NCBI RefSeq assembly: GCF_042683665.1
Contig: NZ_JBHUOO010000024.1
Origin: Leeuwenhoekiella polynyae
GTDB taxonomy: Bacteria > Bacteroidota > Bacteroidia > Flavobacteriales > Flavobacteriaceae
Reading direction: 5' to 3' (one strand)
DNA: 64,000 bases
Shown here: piece after piece, positions 53,401 through 63,000 of the stretch
Layout: the number at the start of each line of letters is the position of its first letter
Numbering within the stretch: position 1 is the stretch's first letter
Notes under the pieces: generated by a model
Databases searched by the model: none
What the model was told of the DNA's origin: nothing
The model's input: only the letters and a program-made list of their open reading frames with translations
Position numbers and translations under genes: made by a program

Positions 53401-54542
53401 TGTTTGGCAATATAAGTGGATACCGCATCAATTGCAGTACTGCCTACTGTAATTTTAGGAACTTCCAATTTTGAAGCAAGCGGATTTCCAGATTCGTAAG
53501 CAGTTTTGGGACCTATCCATTTAACGGTTCCAACCATAGAGTGACACAACATTTGCTTTGCTAGATTTCCAGGGTCTGTGGCTTCGCCATTGGCTTCCCA
53601 GTAAGAATGCCATGCAACTATTGCAGCTTTTACTTGTGGCGGTAATTTAAGATTGTCCGGATTAAAATCACCGTTAAGACCGTGCGTTTCCTTCCAAATA
53701 TTCCAGGCCTCAATAGCGGTTTCTATAGAGTTATCTTCGTCTGTGCCAAAATCCCAACCTAAATTGTTTTTTAAATTGGTTGCAAATTCTAGTGCATTTT
53801 CTCCTTTAATTTTTTGTACCAAATCTTGATTAGGATCCTGATACCATCCCATTATAGAATAGGTATAGTTATAAGGGTTCGCACTTGTGGCCTCGGGACT
53901 CAAACTATCATCTACAAACGAATAGACATTTTGGATATTGTCGTATACTACAGACCACGATACGACTCCCGGTCCTACTGCTTTTATTTGGGCAGTATTC
54001 TGTTCTGTCCCGGGACTCCCATCCCAATCAGATAAGTCCATATGCGCTCCAATTTGACTTACCGGGGTCTGAGAACCCTCTATTTTTTTTGGATACAAGC
54101 TTTCGCTAAATTTTGGAGGGAAAGATGAGGGCGATAAAGTATCACTGGCAATTATTTTAGAGATTACCTTAGGAGCTGTCCCGTTTTTAATATTTGAATA
54201 TTCAAAGCGTGTTATTAACCAGCGATTAGGTGTAAATGGAAAATCGGTTGTTGTGCTTCCGTTGTCATCTTTAACTTGACTTCCTTGTCTAAGACTATAA
54301 GGCAAGGTCCACATCATGTGCGCACCAACTTTAAATTCATTTTGAGAATTAACTGATAATTTATTGAAAGGCTCCGATTCTGCGTTACCTGTAAAAAACA
54401 AATTAAAATAATTTGTTTTAGTTGAAGACATAGGAATTCCGCCGTTGTTTATTGGAATATCTCTTTCTCCTATTAACAACACATCTGTTGCCATTGGTAC
54501 AAGAACTCTAGGCCCGGGCCAAACTTTCATTTTATTTGCCAT
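50412..54542 (-). CDS. Unknown operon protein 4 (1376 residues)
   Basis: A very large protein without signal peptide. The N-terminus (MKVWPGPRVLVPMATDVLLIGERD, shown in part) is distinctive: a WPGPR motif then a hydrophobic strand. A helical, likely coiled-coil segment (about 470-575: NGNQKSLNAINLNLETQRAELF in part) separates an N-terminal beta-rich part from a middle region with IIAIAGAQLDTKF and several tryptophans (WKVRWYPTSINAVNPFDGW in part). The C-terminal third ends in WSPDQEVQDRV and a basic tail. Spacing to both neighbours is 4-6 bp. No domain can be named, and it could be a scaffold or shell protein. Confidence 0.7.
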   Translation of the reverse strand: MANKMKVWPGPRVLVPMATDVLLIGERDIPINNGGIPMSSTKTNYFNLFFTGNAESEPFNKLSVNSQNEFKVGAHMMWTLPYSLRQGSQVKDDNGSTTTDFPFTPNRWLITRFEYSNIKNGTAPKVISKIIASDTLSPSSFPPKFSESLYPKKIEGSQTPVSQIGAHMDLSDWDGSPGTEQNTAQIKAVGPGVVSWSVVYDNIQNVYSFVDDSLSPEATSANPYNYTYSIMGWYQDPNQDLVQKIKGENALEFATNLKNNLGWDFGTDEDNSIETAIEAWNIWKETHGLNGDFNPDNLKLPPQVKAAIVAWHSYWEANGEATDPGNLAKQMLCHSMVGTVKWIGPKTAYESGNPLASKLEVPKITVGSTAIDAVSTYIAKQIQENSENGNSLADVPVISRALSAFQKDLLEDYTVDPIRVENLLHASSFSRNSAGTQWIVTRLTSDTNNQDTKPPTTFAGRQSIPLNQEQTAALTQLNGNQKSLNAINLNLETQRAELFRLLYKQNLIEGIVNTVKVSDSTKGAVLESIQALTTVIKTNHDKAGRLVQTITQEKTALQKMLVDESMIPEVDLPGYELKEVDLTGYSAPIDPIIAIAGAQLDTKFSSAVATNSNAPLAVRYTGQEISSFLVPAFLNKPSVTITAAELLSKIQMPDWNIIPKEVMGLWIENVLLDYSMAAVMAIIFFEKNQVPDSVYNAKSGTDRTTPLEDLTQRIGYRQTLVWENADSLEHTTQALVSAAGFKGILPAKAGVAFRTKQPWTPVFMDWKVRWYPTSINAVNPFDGWSLGEIDYVTSNTSLEKDGSILLWGRTILNPNVAKSIQNRLKPLEDQSLDEFPDWMQTGLEWASRQAGSFDLLTQSLSGFNEQLITKLSAATSFMSSGAGHSKEQDLLFPAMKALATEYESYIPQVGTTSCSDIPENEQQYAPIRSGHLEIINLNVVDGFGQVMFGKLDRDGGDDSPIVNVLWSETFYSSLDKQINSFGNINPRVLQNTRVNIDLIRADTTQIEYTNSSDLTSPICGWVMANHLDNSLMVFTSEGTNIGAVIKVQSEDVESRGNWSIRWDSAPGLDNPLGAPPDIENEFLSGFINALLQTGFEGSLAFENLMQAIDSTLWTMGTYGRQQTDNLSLLVGRPIAVVRGEVSVTIAGNPIYKQYWCNTGDFYNENGTYKPQDPPYMSISFPLRIGDAFLANNGILGYFPNNKYDVFYPVYGAEGQTQNLMELLRAGKDFRFNPEMVITGFKSDYIKEKPVQITTQLNGTPTPLTMLVDPNGVIPVFSGCLPCVETNLPNGPVSKALERLTASFRVGPILLPPENVQMPTPDEVTGKWSWKQRKDTVSWSPDQEVQDRVHLGDLHSNPLRIKEGWLTLSRKDKNQES

Positions 54543-54548
54543 AATGAA

Positions 54549-55484
54549 TTAATTACAATCATCTGGAGTTTCTCCTTCAGATGTTTTTAACATATATTCT
54601 TGAATTTGTTGTGTTACCACCATTTGAATGGCAAACCCACCTGCACCAAGTTCAGATAAATCTCCCATTGGATTTTTAGGAAGACTTTTAAATTTATCTG
54701 TAATGTTTTCAACTAATTGTGTGATGTCTAAAACCCCTTTAGCTGTTTCGGTTAAAGGTACATGCACGCTTACATTGTCTTTACCATCGTTAGTTGTTAT
54801 CTGGTCTCCGCCCGATATTCCATTAAATCCAAGACCCCTGAGTAGTATTGCATTTCTATTGGGTTCATTAATAAAGAATTGAGGAATCCCGAAGTGTAAG
54901 CCTTCGGAAGGTTGAATAAATTCTACCTTATCGGGCTTTCCGTCGAACAAACAAATAATTAAGGTATCAGACAATCTATCCATTCTAAGGATTTTAAGCT
55001 CATTTTCACCACTATTTGTAGTTCCTTTAATCTCTAAACCAGGATAATCAGAAACCACCCTAGATCTAATAAGTAAGCCGGTAATTGTGCCTCCTATATG
55101 AGTTGGAACTTCTGGTATTTTATTGCGAATTAATGCTCTAGTATTTTGTTGAGCTAAATCGGTTGCCTGGTATATTTTATTAAAAAATGTTTTATTAAAT
55201 ATTTGTTCTTTAGTGGATAATACACCAACACTTAAAGCACCGTCTAACAGTCGATCTGTCCAGTTTTTATCCAAATAGAAAAAACGAATACTCTCTGGCG
55301 GTAACATACGACTGTCTGGCACCAAATACTCCAGAGGAACCCCGTATAGCAAAGACAGTTTACCCAACCATTGCGCTACTTCTGGATCAAGTTGCAAATC
55401 GGGAAGATCTGAATGGGTCGAATCATCTGACATTGACTTTGCCAATCTTTCATGAAATGTCTTTTTATTTACCCAAGATTTCAT
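54549..55484 (-). CDS. Unknown operon protein 3 (311 residues), LPPESIRFFYLD-motif family
   Basis: A soluble protein with a striking N-terminal block at residues 39-87: WLGKLSLLYGVPLEYLVPD, then LPPESIRFFYLDKNWTDRLL, then DGALSVG (all shorter than the full run). I recall such LPPES-RFF-D-NW-DGA-SVG blocks from uncharacterised bacterial proteins but cannot name the family. The middle (about 130-260) is beta-rich with FIQPSEGLHFGIPQFFI, and the C-terminus is a helical pair. It starts 1 bp after the 501-residue gene ends, and its own end is 6 bp from the next gene. Confidence 0.7.
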   Translation of the reverse strand: MKSWVNKKTFHERLAKSMSDDSTHSDLPDLQLDPEVAQWLGKLSLLYGVPLEYLVPDSRMLPPESIRFFYLDKNWTDRLLDGALSVGVLSTKEQIFNKTFFNKIYQATDLAQQNTRALIRNKIPEVPTHIGGTITGLLIRSRVVSDYPGLEIKGTTNSGENELKILRMDRLSDTLIICLFDGKPDKVEFIQPSEGLHFGIPQFFINEPNRNAILLRGLGFNGISGGDQITTNDGKDNVSVHVPLTETAKGVLDITQLVENITDKFKSLPKNPMGDLSELGAGGFAIQMVVTQQIQEYMLKTSEGETPDDCN

Positions 55485-55485
55485 A

Positions 55486-56991
55486 TTATTTTTTATTTAA
55501 AAGTACCAGGAGCGGATCCTGACCGTTGTTATATATCTCTAATTTTTCTTCTTTCGAAAGCACACCCGGTAAATGTGTTCCTAGCATTTTGTCTTTTCGT
55601 GATGTCGCCATGGGCCAGGCTTGTTTTGTAAAAGACTTCACCAAACTATATTTTAAACTAGAATCCAAATCCTGTATTGCTCTAGGGTCATTAGCGAAGG
55701 TTCCTGCTAATTTTTTAATATTATCATCTATATTTTTTTGTTTGGCTTTTTGCATAGCAATTAATACATATGCATTCCGCCAATTAAACAAAGTCCGTGC
55801 AAATGCTCCATCAGAAAGTGCTAGCAAACGCCCCAGTTGCCATGCACTTGCATAGGATTGATCAAAAATTCCAGTTGACGGATCGTAGTGAATGGCGTGA
55901 TCACTGTATAAATATGTACCATAAGCTAAATCTTCCTGTCTTTTAGTTGGAGCTGGAACAGTTGGTCCCCGATACCAAGAAGTCATTTCTTCTCCTGCAC
56001 GCATATCGTTTTGCAAAGCTGTATATCCAATATCTATTGCTAAACGAGCCATATCGTCTGTTATATTCTTAATATCTCCTGGCATCTGGAGCAACCTAAC
56101 CCCTCCACTACCTGGGTCACAAAGCGCCAGCATTTCTCCTAAAAAGCTTGAAGCAGCAGGTATTTGAGAAAACTTGTAAGAATACAGTACAACCAGTCGT
56201 ATAGTATCGGCCGTTGGTTTTAAGCTATTCCTTAAGTGATTCTCATGTCCTTCATAAGAAACCATGAACACCTGGTTTTCTACAGGAACTTTATTTTCAG
56301 GATCTCCTGCCGGTAATCGGTTCCCTATAACTAATGAAAACAAACCATCAGCGTCCATTCCAAGCATGACTTTACCATCGGTATTAACTTCACGTCCGTG
56401 TGCCAAATACTTTAAGTCCCCTATTGTTGGGGAAATCTTCTGAAAAAGTTCAAAATTGAGGTCTATCACTGTTACTTGATCATTTAACTGATCACTTAAT
56501 GCCGATTTATCCAAAACTGGGCCTTGAATATTATCTTCTGGTGTGATCAGCTGTTGTACAGTAACAATTTTTGGTTTTGTATTTTTTGTTATTTCGTTGG
56601 GATGAAGGGTTAATAAACCTATCCAAGGAGTTTCTAAATCTTCACTTGGTGTCTTATAGTTAATAGGTCTTGACCATGGTAATGCAAAATCTGTTAATAC
56701 TACATGTGGCAAATCTGCAGCATAGCCTCCAACGGATAAGGGCGCCGGATATGTTGCATGAATTAATGACTGGCTAATGCTGAACTGCGGTCCTCTTACG
56801 TTAATTTCTCTAGTGGCATTATAAGTAGGTAGTGGTTTACCGTCGTTAGAAATATCTTGAATTTCCTGTACTGCTTCTAATGTATATTCTCCAGCTTTTA
56901 AAGGAGGTTCGATAGCATCAATAAACTTAATCTTGCCAGCTTGTAACGTGCTCTTTTTTATGCTCCCTTTGGTTGTATTTTTATTTGTCAT
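55486..56991 (-). CDS. Unknown operon protein 2 (501 residues)
   Basis: No signal peptide. The first 150 residues are beta-rich and open with GEYTLEAVQEIQD, then RGPQFSISQSLIHATYPAP and a GGYAADLPHVVLTDFALPWSRP block with conserved-looking aromatic residues. The second half is helical (about 290-480: LARLAIDIGYTALQNDMRAGEE in part). No domain recognised. It starts 10 bp after the long gene and ends 1 bp before the 311-residue gene. Confidence 0.7.
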   Translation of the reverse strand: MTNKNTTKGSIKKSTLQAGKIKFIDAIEPPLKAGEYTLEAVQEIQDISNDGKPLPTYNATREINVRGPQFSISQSLIHATYPAPLSVGGYAADLPHVVLTDFALPWSRPINYKTPSEDLETPWIGLLTLHPNEITKNTKPKIVTVQQLITPEDNIQGPVLDKSALSDQLNDQVTVIDLNFELFQKISPTIGDLKYLAHGREVNTDGKVMLGMDADGLFSLVIGNRLPAGDPENKVPVENQVFMVSYEGHENHLRNSLKPTADTIRLVVLYSYKFSQIPAASSFLGEMLALCDPGSGGVRLLQMPGDIKNITDDMARLAIDIGYTALQNDMRAGEEMTSWYRGPTVPAPTKRQEDLAYGTYLYSDHAIHYDPSTGIFDQSYASAWQLGRLLALSDGAFARTLFNWRNAYVLIAMQKAKQKNIDDNIKKLAGTFANDPRAIQDLDSSLKYSLVKSFTKQAWPMATSRKDKMLGTHLPGVLSKEEKLEIYNNGQDPLLVLLNKK

Positions 56992-57001
56992 ATTAATAAA
57001 T

Positions 57002-60000
57002 TTAACCTGTTACTGATATATTAGAAGTTTTATGCTCACGCTCGCAAGTATTCAATGCTTGTTGTACTATACTTTGTTGCTCTAAAGATTTTTTACGAGT
57101 AAAGTCTTTAGGTTTCATACTATAAATAGCGTGCACAGTTGTCCTGCTATCAGTTGGTTTTACAATAATACCAGCATAGATTTGCTTTTCATCTTTATGC
57201 TCTCGCAACTTATAAACATGAACAAATTTACCGTTGCAAGGAATTATTTTAACGCGTTTTCCATTACCTAAAATCTCTGGTAAATTATTAGTTGCTGTAC
57301 TTACTTGAATAGAATTATCCTGATCGCTATCTAGTAAAACCCCAATGTATTTGTCTTGGGTGAAGCAGCTGGTCTGAATCCAACCGGGTACGAGTTCATC
57401 GTTTAGTGCAAGCACTTGATTTTGAGCAAGCATACTGTTCATCCTAATTACCCCTGTAAGACTTCTTGCTTCTGAAAGTTTGACACGTTGTGCATTTTGC
57501 ACACATATTAAACTTCCATCTGTCATGGCCCATTTTGAGTTTATCTTAGCAACTTTAGTATCTAGTTGCCAACCAACCGAAGAATGTATTCCAGAATCAT
57601 GTGCAAGAATGGCTACTTGAGCGGTTCCTTGCTCTATTTTGAATTGTTTGTTAGGCGAAACAAGGTGTTTTCCAATTAAATTATCTGCGTTGTCAAAGTA
57701 ATATGCAATGGCCTCTAAATTTCCATCCAATTTAATTTTATGGGATTTCCGGCTATCCAAACGCCATATGTAGGCACCCCCTTCGTACAAGCGTTTTGTT
57801 TCAACACTATTCTTTCTAGATTCACCAAACCTAGCCATTTGTAGGCTTTGATTTAAATCTAATTGTGCCTTATTTGTCCACTTAGACAATATTCTTGAGC
57901 CCTTTATTATATGTTCACCAAGTGCTTCATTTGATATATGTCTTCTTAAAACCCCCTCTAATTTAGGTTGCTTATAATCAGCTATAGAGTCAAAACTTTT
58001 TACGGCAATTTCTTCAGGCTGATATGGTTTGGGTGGAGTAATTTGTCCTTTATTTTGATACATTCCCACAGTTGCCATAGTGGGAAACACTTGGAATATT
58101 AGATTCGCTGCGTGTGCCATAACAGATAAATCTGGAAATAACGGCGCATTAATCCCTACAATAGCTCTAGTTTTTAATAAAGCTTCTTGAAGAGAGCTAA
58201 ACTTGGTTTTATCAGGACCAAAGCTTGTTGGAATTGGATATGCAGGTATTTGCTGTAGCGATTTGTAAATATTATTTCTCCTTTCAATAATATTAGACGT
58301 TTCATTAGTGCCGTCGGCCATAATGGTGTTCATAATTTGCGTATATGGTAACGTCTGACTTAATGGAGTACTTAAACCAGAATACACTGGTGTTTTGGCA
58401 AAAGGTAAGAGTCTAGGACTGTTTTTTGTGTATTTCAAATTAATTAAGTCAAACGCTGGGATGGTATCCTTTATAATAAACGTATTGGCCGTTATGGTCG
58501 CTCCAACTAACGTGTCTACGATAATCATATTATCACCACCAGGTGGTGCGCTTTTAGACAATTTCATTTGAGACCACAATGCTGCTGGAGAACCATCTAA
58601 ACTTGCCTCTGGCAATAAGTGACGTTTCTTAAGGTTAACTACAGTTCCATCTAAATATTTTACAGTGACTAATACTGGAGATTTTAAATTTTTAGTGAAT
58701 CCCATTGGACGCACACCTATGCTAGAAACACCGTTTATACTGTATAGATCTGAAGGTTCTTCTGTTAGTTGTGCATTGAGAACATTAACAGGAACTACAC
58801 TCTTAATATTGAACGAATAAAACATAGTGTTTACTGTCCATGGTGTCTGATCATCTGGAATTTGTTTGGCGTTAGCGTTTAATAAACCTGCACCAGAGTT
58901 CCACTTTAGCACCTGTTGTTTCTTAGGATCTGTATAAGCAGCTTTTGCATCCCTAGCTCCTGCTTTCAGCAAGGGTTGTACCGGTTTATTAATATCCTTT
59001 TCAGATTCGGACTGTGGTAAGAAACTTTCTGCAAAAGCGTCCCAAGAGCCCAAGTTATTATCACTGGTGTCTGGTTTTTTATCTCCAAATGGAATGGTAA
59101 ATGAAATTACAACCCAATCCACTTTTATGAAACCACCTACTGGCGGTCCTTGTAATTCTAAAACAGCACTCATTTGGACAGATAGCGTTATATCTACACC
59201 TGCAATGGTAACTCCAAAAAGGACACCTACTGTAACCCCTATTCCCACATCAAAATAGAACGGTTTCCATTCTATTAAGAAATTCGCATAAGCGCTAAAC
59301 CAAGCTTTTAAAGGACCAGCTTTAAATACGGCGTCTAAATACCCTCCAGCCATTACAGCAGTTGGACAAATAGTAAAATAAGCACCTCCATTAATACTTA
59401 AACTTGCCACGTCAAAGTCCATATTCCACATTAACCCAAGCCTTGGTACTTTGGGATAATACACGGGTGCTTTAAATTTAGGATGATATCCCCCCAAAGT
59501 AATTACAAACTGCCCTTTAGGCACGAGTACAGTTTTACCATCTACTAACTGGGTGGTATTCTTAAACCATAAATAAAACGCAAATCCACCAGTAACTTTA
59601 CAATCTTTGGTAAGAACAAAGGAATTTGGTGTTAGCATTGCTTCTACACTAATTACACCTGCATCTGGTTTAATAGATACCTTTAAGGCTAATTCAAAAT
59701 AAGCCAGAGCGTTCTCCTGTTTTGTTTCTGGAGGTAAAGCAGCATAACTTAAGCCTAGGATGTTTATTTCAAAATTAACCCCAAACTGAACAAATAATAA
59801 TGCTGCGGTATTTATTAATTCGAAAGATTTAAACTTAATACCCGCTGCTAACCAATATTGACCAACTCGCGGAGTTACAAGATCTCCTAAATATGCCAAA
59901 GCACTTTCTGGATTGTCACTGCTACTCAAGTCACCATTCAACATTCCTGTTATAAGTGGGAAGTTCATCACTTCGGTAATAGGTGGAATTTGAATGTCAC

Positions 60001-63000
60001 GATTAAAACCAAAACCTGCTGCCAGTCCCGTTATAAAGAATGCTGGAGGTCCTCCTAGCGGAATGTCTATGGCCCCAAAAATAAATAGGGAAGTCACATT
60101 ATTATTGTTAGTATTTTTTATTTGAGCGTATGAACCCAATGCCATGAGAGAGAAAGAAGCTGCTTTAATAACTGCCGCTCCATTATAGATTACAGTGTCT
60201 TCATAATCTTGTTTTAAAAGCCCTCCGTTAATTGTAACTGCTCCTCCGTTAAAGCTTACATCCATTCCTTGAAGAGAAATTTCGTAGGCTCCAAAATCTG
60301 CTGGCGTTTTTACTGGAATTCCAACATCTAAGCCAATTAGGTCAATTTTTAAACCAGCCAAATCTACATTCCCTGAAAACAATACATCAAGAAGGGGTCT
60401 GTCTTTTTCTTTATCGTTCCAACCTACTCCTAAATCGTCTATAAATAATGGACCAAAGGAACGTTGTATTGGAAAAATTATTTGTTTACCTTCTCCTGTT
60501 GGGTTTGCCAGATTTACCCACAGATTGCCTTGATCTGAAGCAAAGTTTTGGGTGTAAGCCGCCTGAATAGAAAAAGTTGGATTTGAAGGTTGATTTTTAC
60601 TATCATCTCCTTCACTACCTGAACCTAATAAATTACTGGCTATTGGATTCTTAGTGTTCGACTTTTCGCCTTGATCGTTCCCGCTACTTAAGGTATTGGG
60701 TGCTAGTGAAAGCCCCATATCTGCTAAGGTTAAATTACCTCCAAATGTGACCTCCGGGGTATTTTTTCCTTTAAATTGAAAATCTAAAAGTACTCTAGGT
60801 TGTACACCTCCAAGCTTAAATCGAGATAAATCTACTATAGGCTGGCCATTCTTTCCAACCACATCAAAACCAATATTACCCAATACAATATTAAACTGAT
60901 CAAAATCAATTTCGGGTACACTGTTATTAATGGTTATAGGTACATAAAACTGAATACCAGGTTTAAGTGATTTTTTAGTATCATCTGCTTTTTTAACGGC
61001 TATATTACCCTTGGTTTTAGACTCTGCTTTTGCCGTAGCACTGCCACTCTCTGAGCCCGTCACCATCGTGATTTGGGAAGTTTGGTCTATCCATTCAGAA
61101 TTAGTAGCCCCGAATTGTAGAACCATATTTGGGGCTTTTTCAATTTTAAAATCTGGCATATGGATATTAATACCATAGAGATTGTCTGGATTAGGGTCAG
61201 ACTTAGGTCCAATACTTATGGATCCCTGTTCTCCAATTTTAACAATCGTTACGGTTTCAGATAGTAATTCTTGTAATAAATTACTTAAAAAACCAAGTGG
61301 AGTAATATCGGCAATTTTGTCTATGGTATTTAAGACATAACGTATTTCTTCTTCTTTTTTAGTTGAATTGCAACTGTCTCCATCGCATATTAACGTAGTG
61401 GCTACTAAAATTTGAGCAGCACTAAGCTCTATTTCGGTATGGGGTACTTTGGTGAATAAATTGTATTCCAACCACATTTTCACAAACTCGTTGTTTAGTA
61501 CTAAAATAGATACGTATCTTGGAAGTACATTTTTAATGACCTGTAACGTCCATGCCTGTATTGTTTCTCCTAGGTCTTCTGGCTCTTCTCCCTTTGTACC
61601 AAAGAATACAGGTAATAATTGGATAGCCATATCTGAATTGGTATCTGGATCTTTACTATTGGCCATAGGGTCCAGAATAAGACTAAATTCAGAGTCCTTA
61701 TTACGTTCTAATTTAATTCCTGGTCCGTAAGACTGATCCAGTGGTAAAATAATTTGAGAACCAAATGATATACTTACTTTAGATAATGTGGCTACGTCTA
61801 TTCCAATTCCAGTTCGTAGAACATTCATACTTAAATATGGGATTTTTGGAATATTTAGTCCTACCCAAAGCCCTAAATTCTCTCCATCTACTCCAAAAAA
61901 CAACTCAATAGGTAAATTAACTCCTGGAGAGAATACCAAAAGCCCTTTCTCCTTAGTATCTACAGTTACAGTACCTATTTGTTCAGGTACTTGTGCGAAA
62001 ATACCTTGAATTGCCACTATGGTTTTAGTTAACTGATCCTCAATAAATAAACCCTTTATCCAATTTAAGGCAGCCTCTTCTATCGCTTCACCTAATAGTT
62101 GTTCAGCAGGTGGGTTAGACACCAAATTTGCTATGGTATTAATTAAATTTTTAACGGGTACATTTGTTCCAAAATCAGTAAGCGCAGTTACAAAATCTGG
62201 TGCTTTTGGTTTTAGTTTTTCTAATATTACAGGAACTACTTGTTCTATCACTTTTGTAGTAGCTAAAGTCCCTGCTTGCCCGGCAAGTGCTCCCCAGCCC
62301 GTAAAAGGTATAAGTTGAACTACACCGCTAGGGTTTTTAGGTGTGCCGCCTGCAAAAGAAAATTTAAAATCATTATCGTACTCAAAATCAATAAATAAAC
62401 CGCCTGCTGCGCCAGTTGCCAGTTTAGCTCCTCCACTTATGGCCGCTTGAAAATCTGGAGTAACCCGTACAGCAAAACTCAAGTCATTGACACTTGCCGA
62501 ATCGGCAATGTCTATGGCAGAACATCCAAATTTAAATAAGGCTAAATCTGTATTGTGTATGTTCTCCTTCTTGATATCTGTTACTGAACCGGAAATTTCA
62601 ATACTAAAGTTATAGGGAAGCCCTTTAAGAAGCATTCCCGTCTTATGCGTATTAGGTCCAATAGTTATGGGATTTCCGCTTGCAGGAGTAAACGATTTTT
62701 CGGGTATTAATGCTAACTTATTAGTTAATTTTGCAATATTAAAGCGACCATTAGTTCCCAATACTTGGTCAGACAACAACCAACCTAGTGGGTCTGTAAG
62801 CAGACCTAAAATAGATTGCATGGTCATTGGCACTGTAGCTTCAGATTCAGCTAATAAGACTTCGGGGGGATCATTTGATATTGGTTTTGCAATACCTAAC
62901 ATGCTAAATATATGCTGTACTAGTGGATATTTGTCCAGCAGAGCGGATTCAAACACGGCATTAGAAATTGTATTTATTGCGTACGCCGGTGCTAAGGTTG

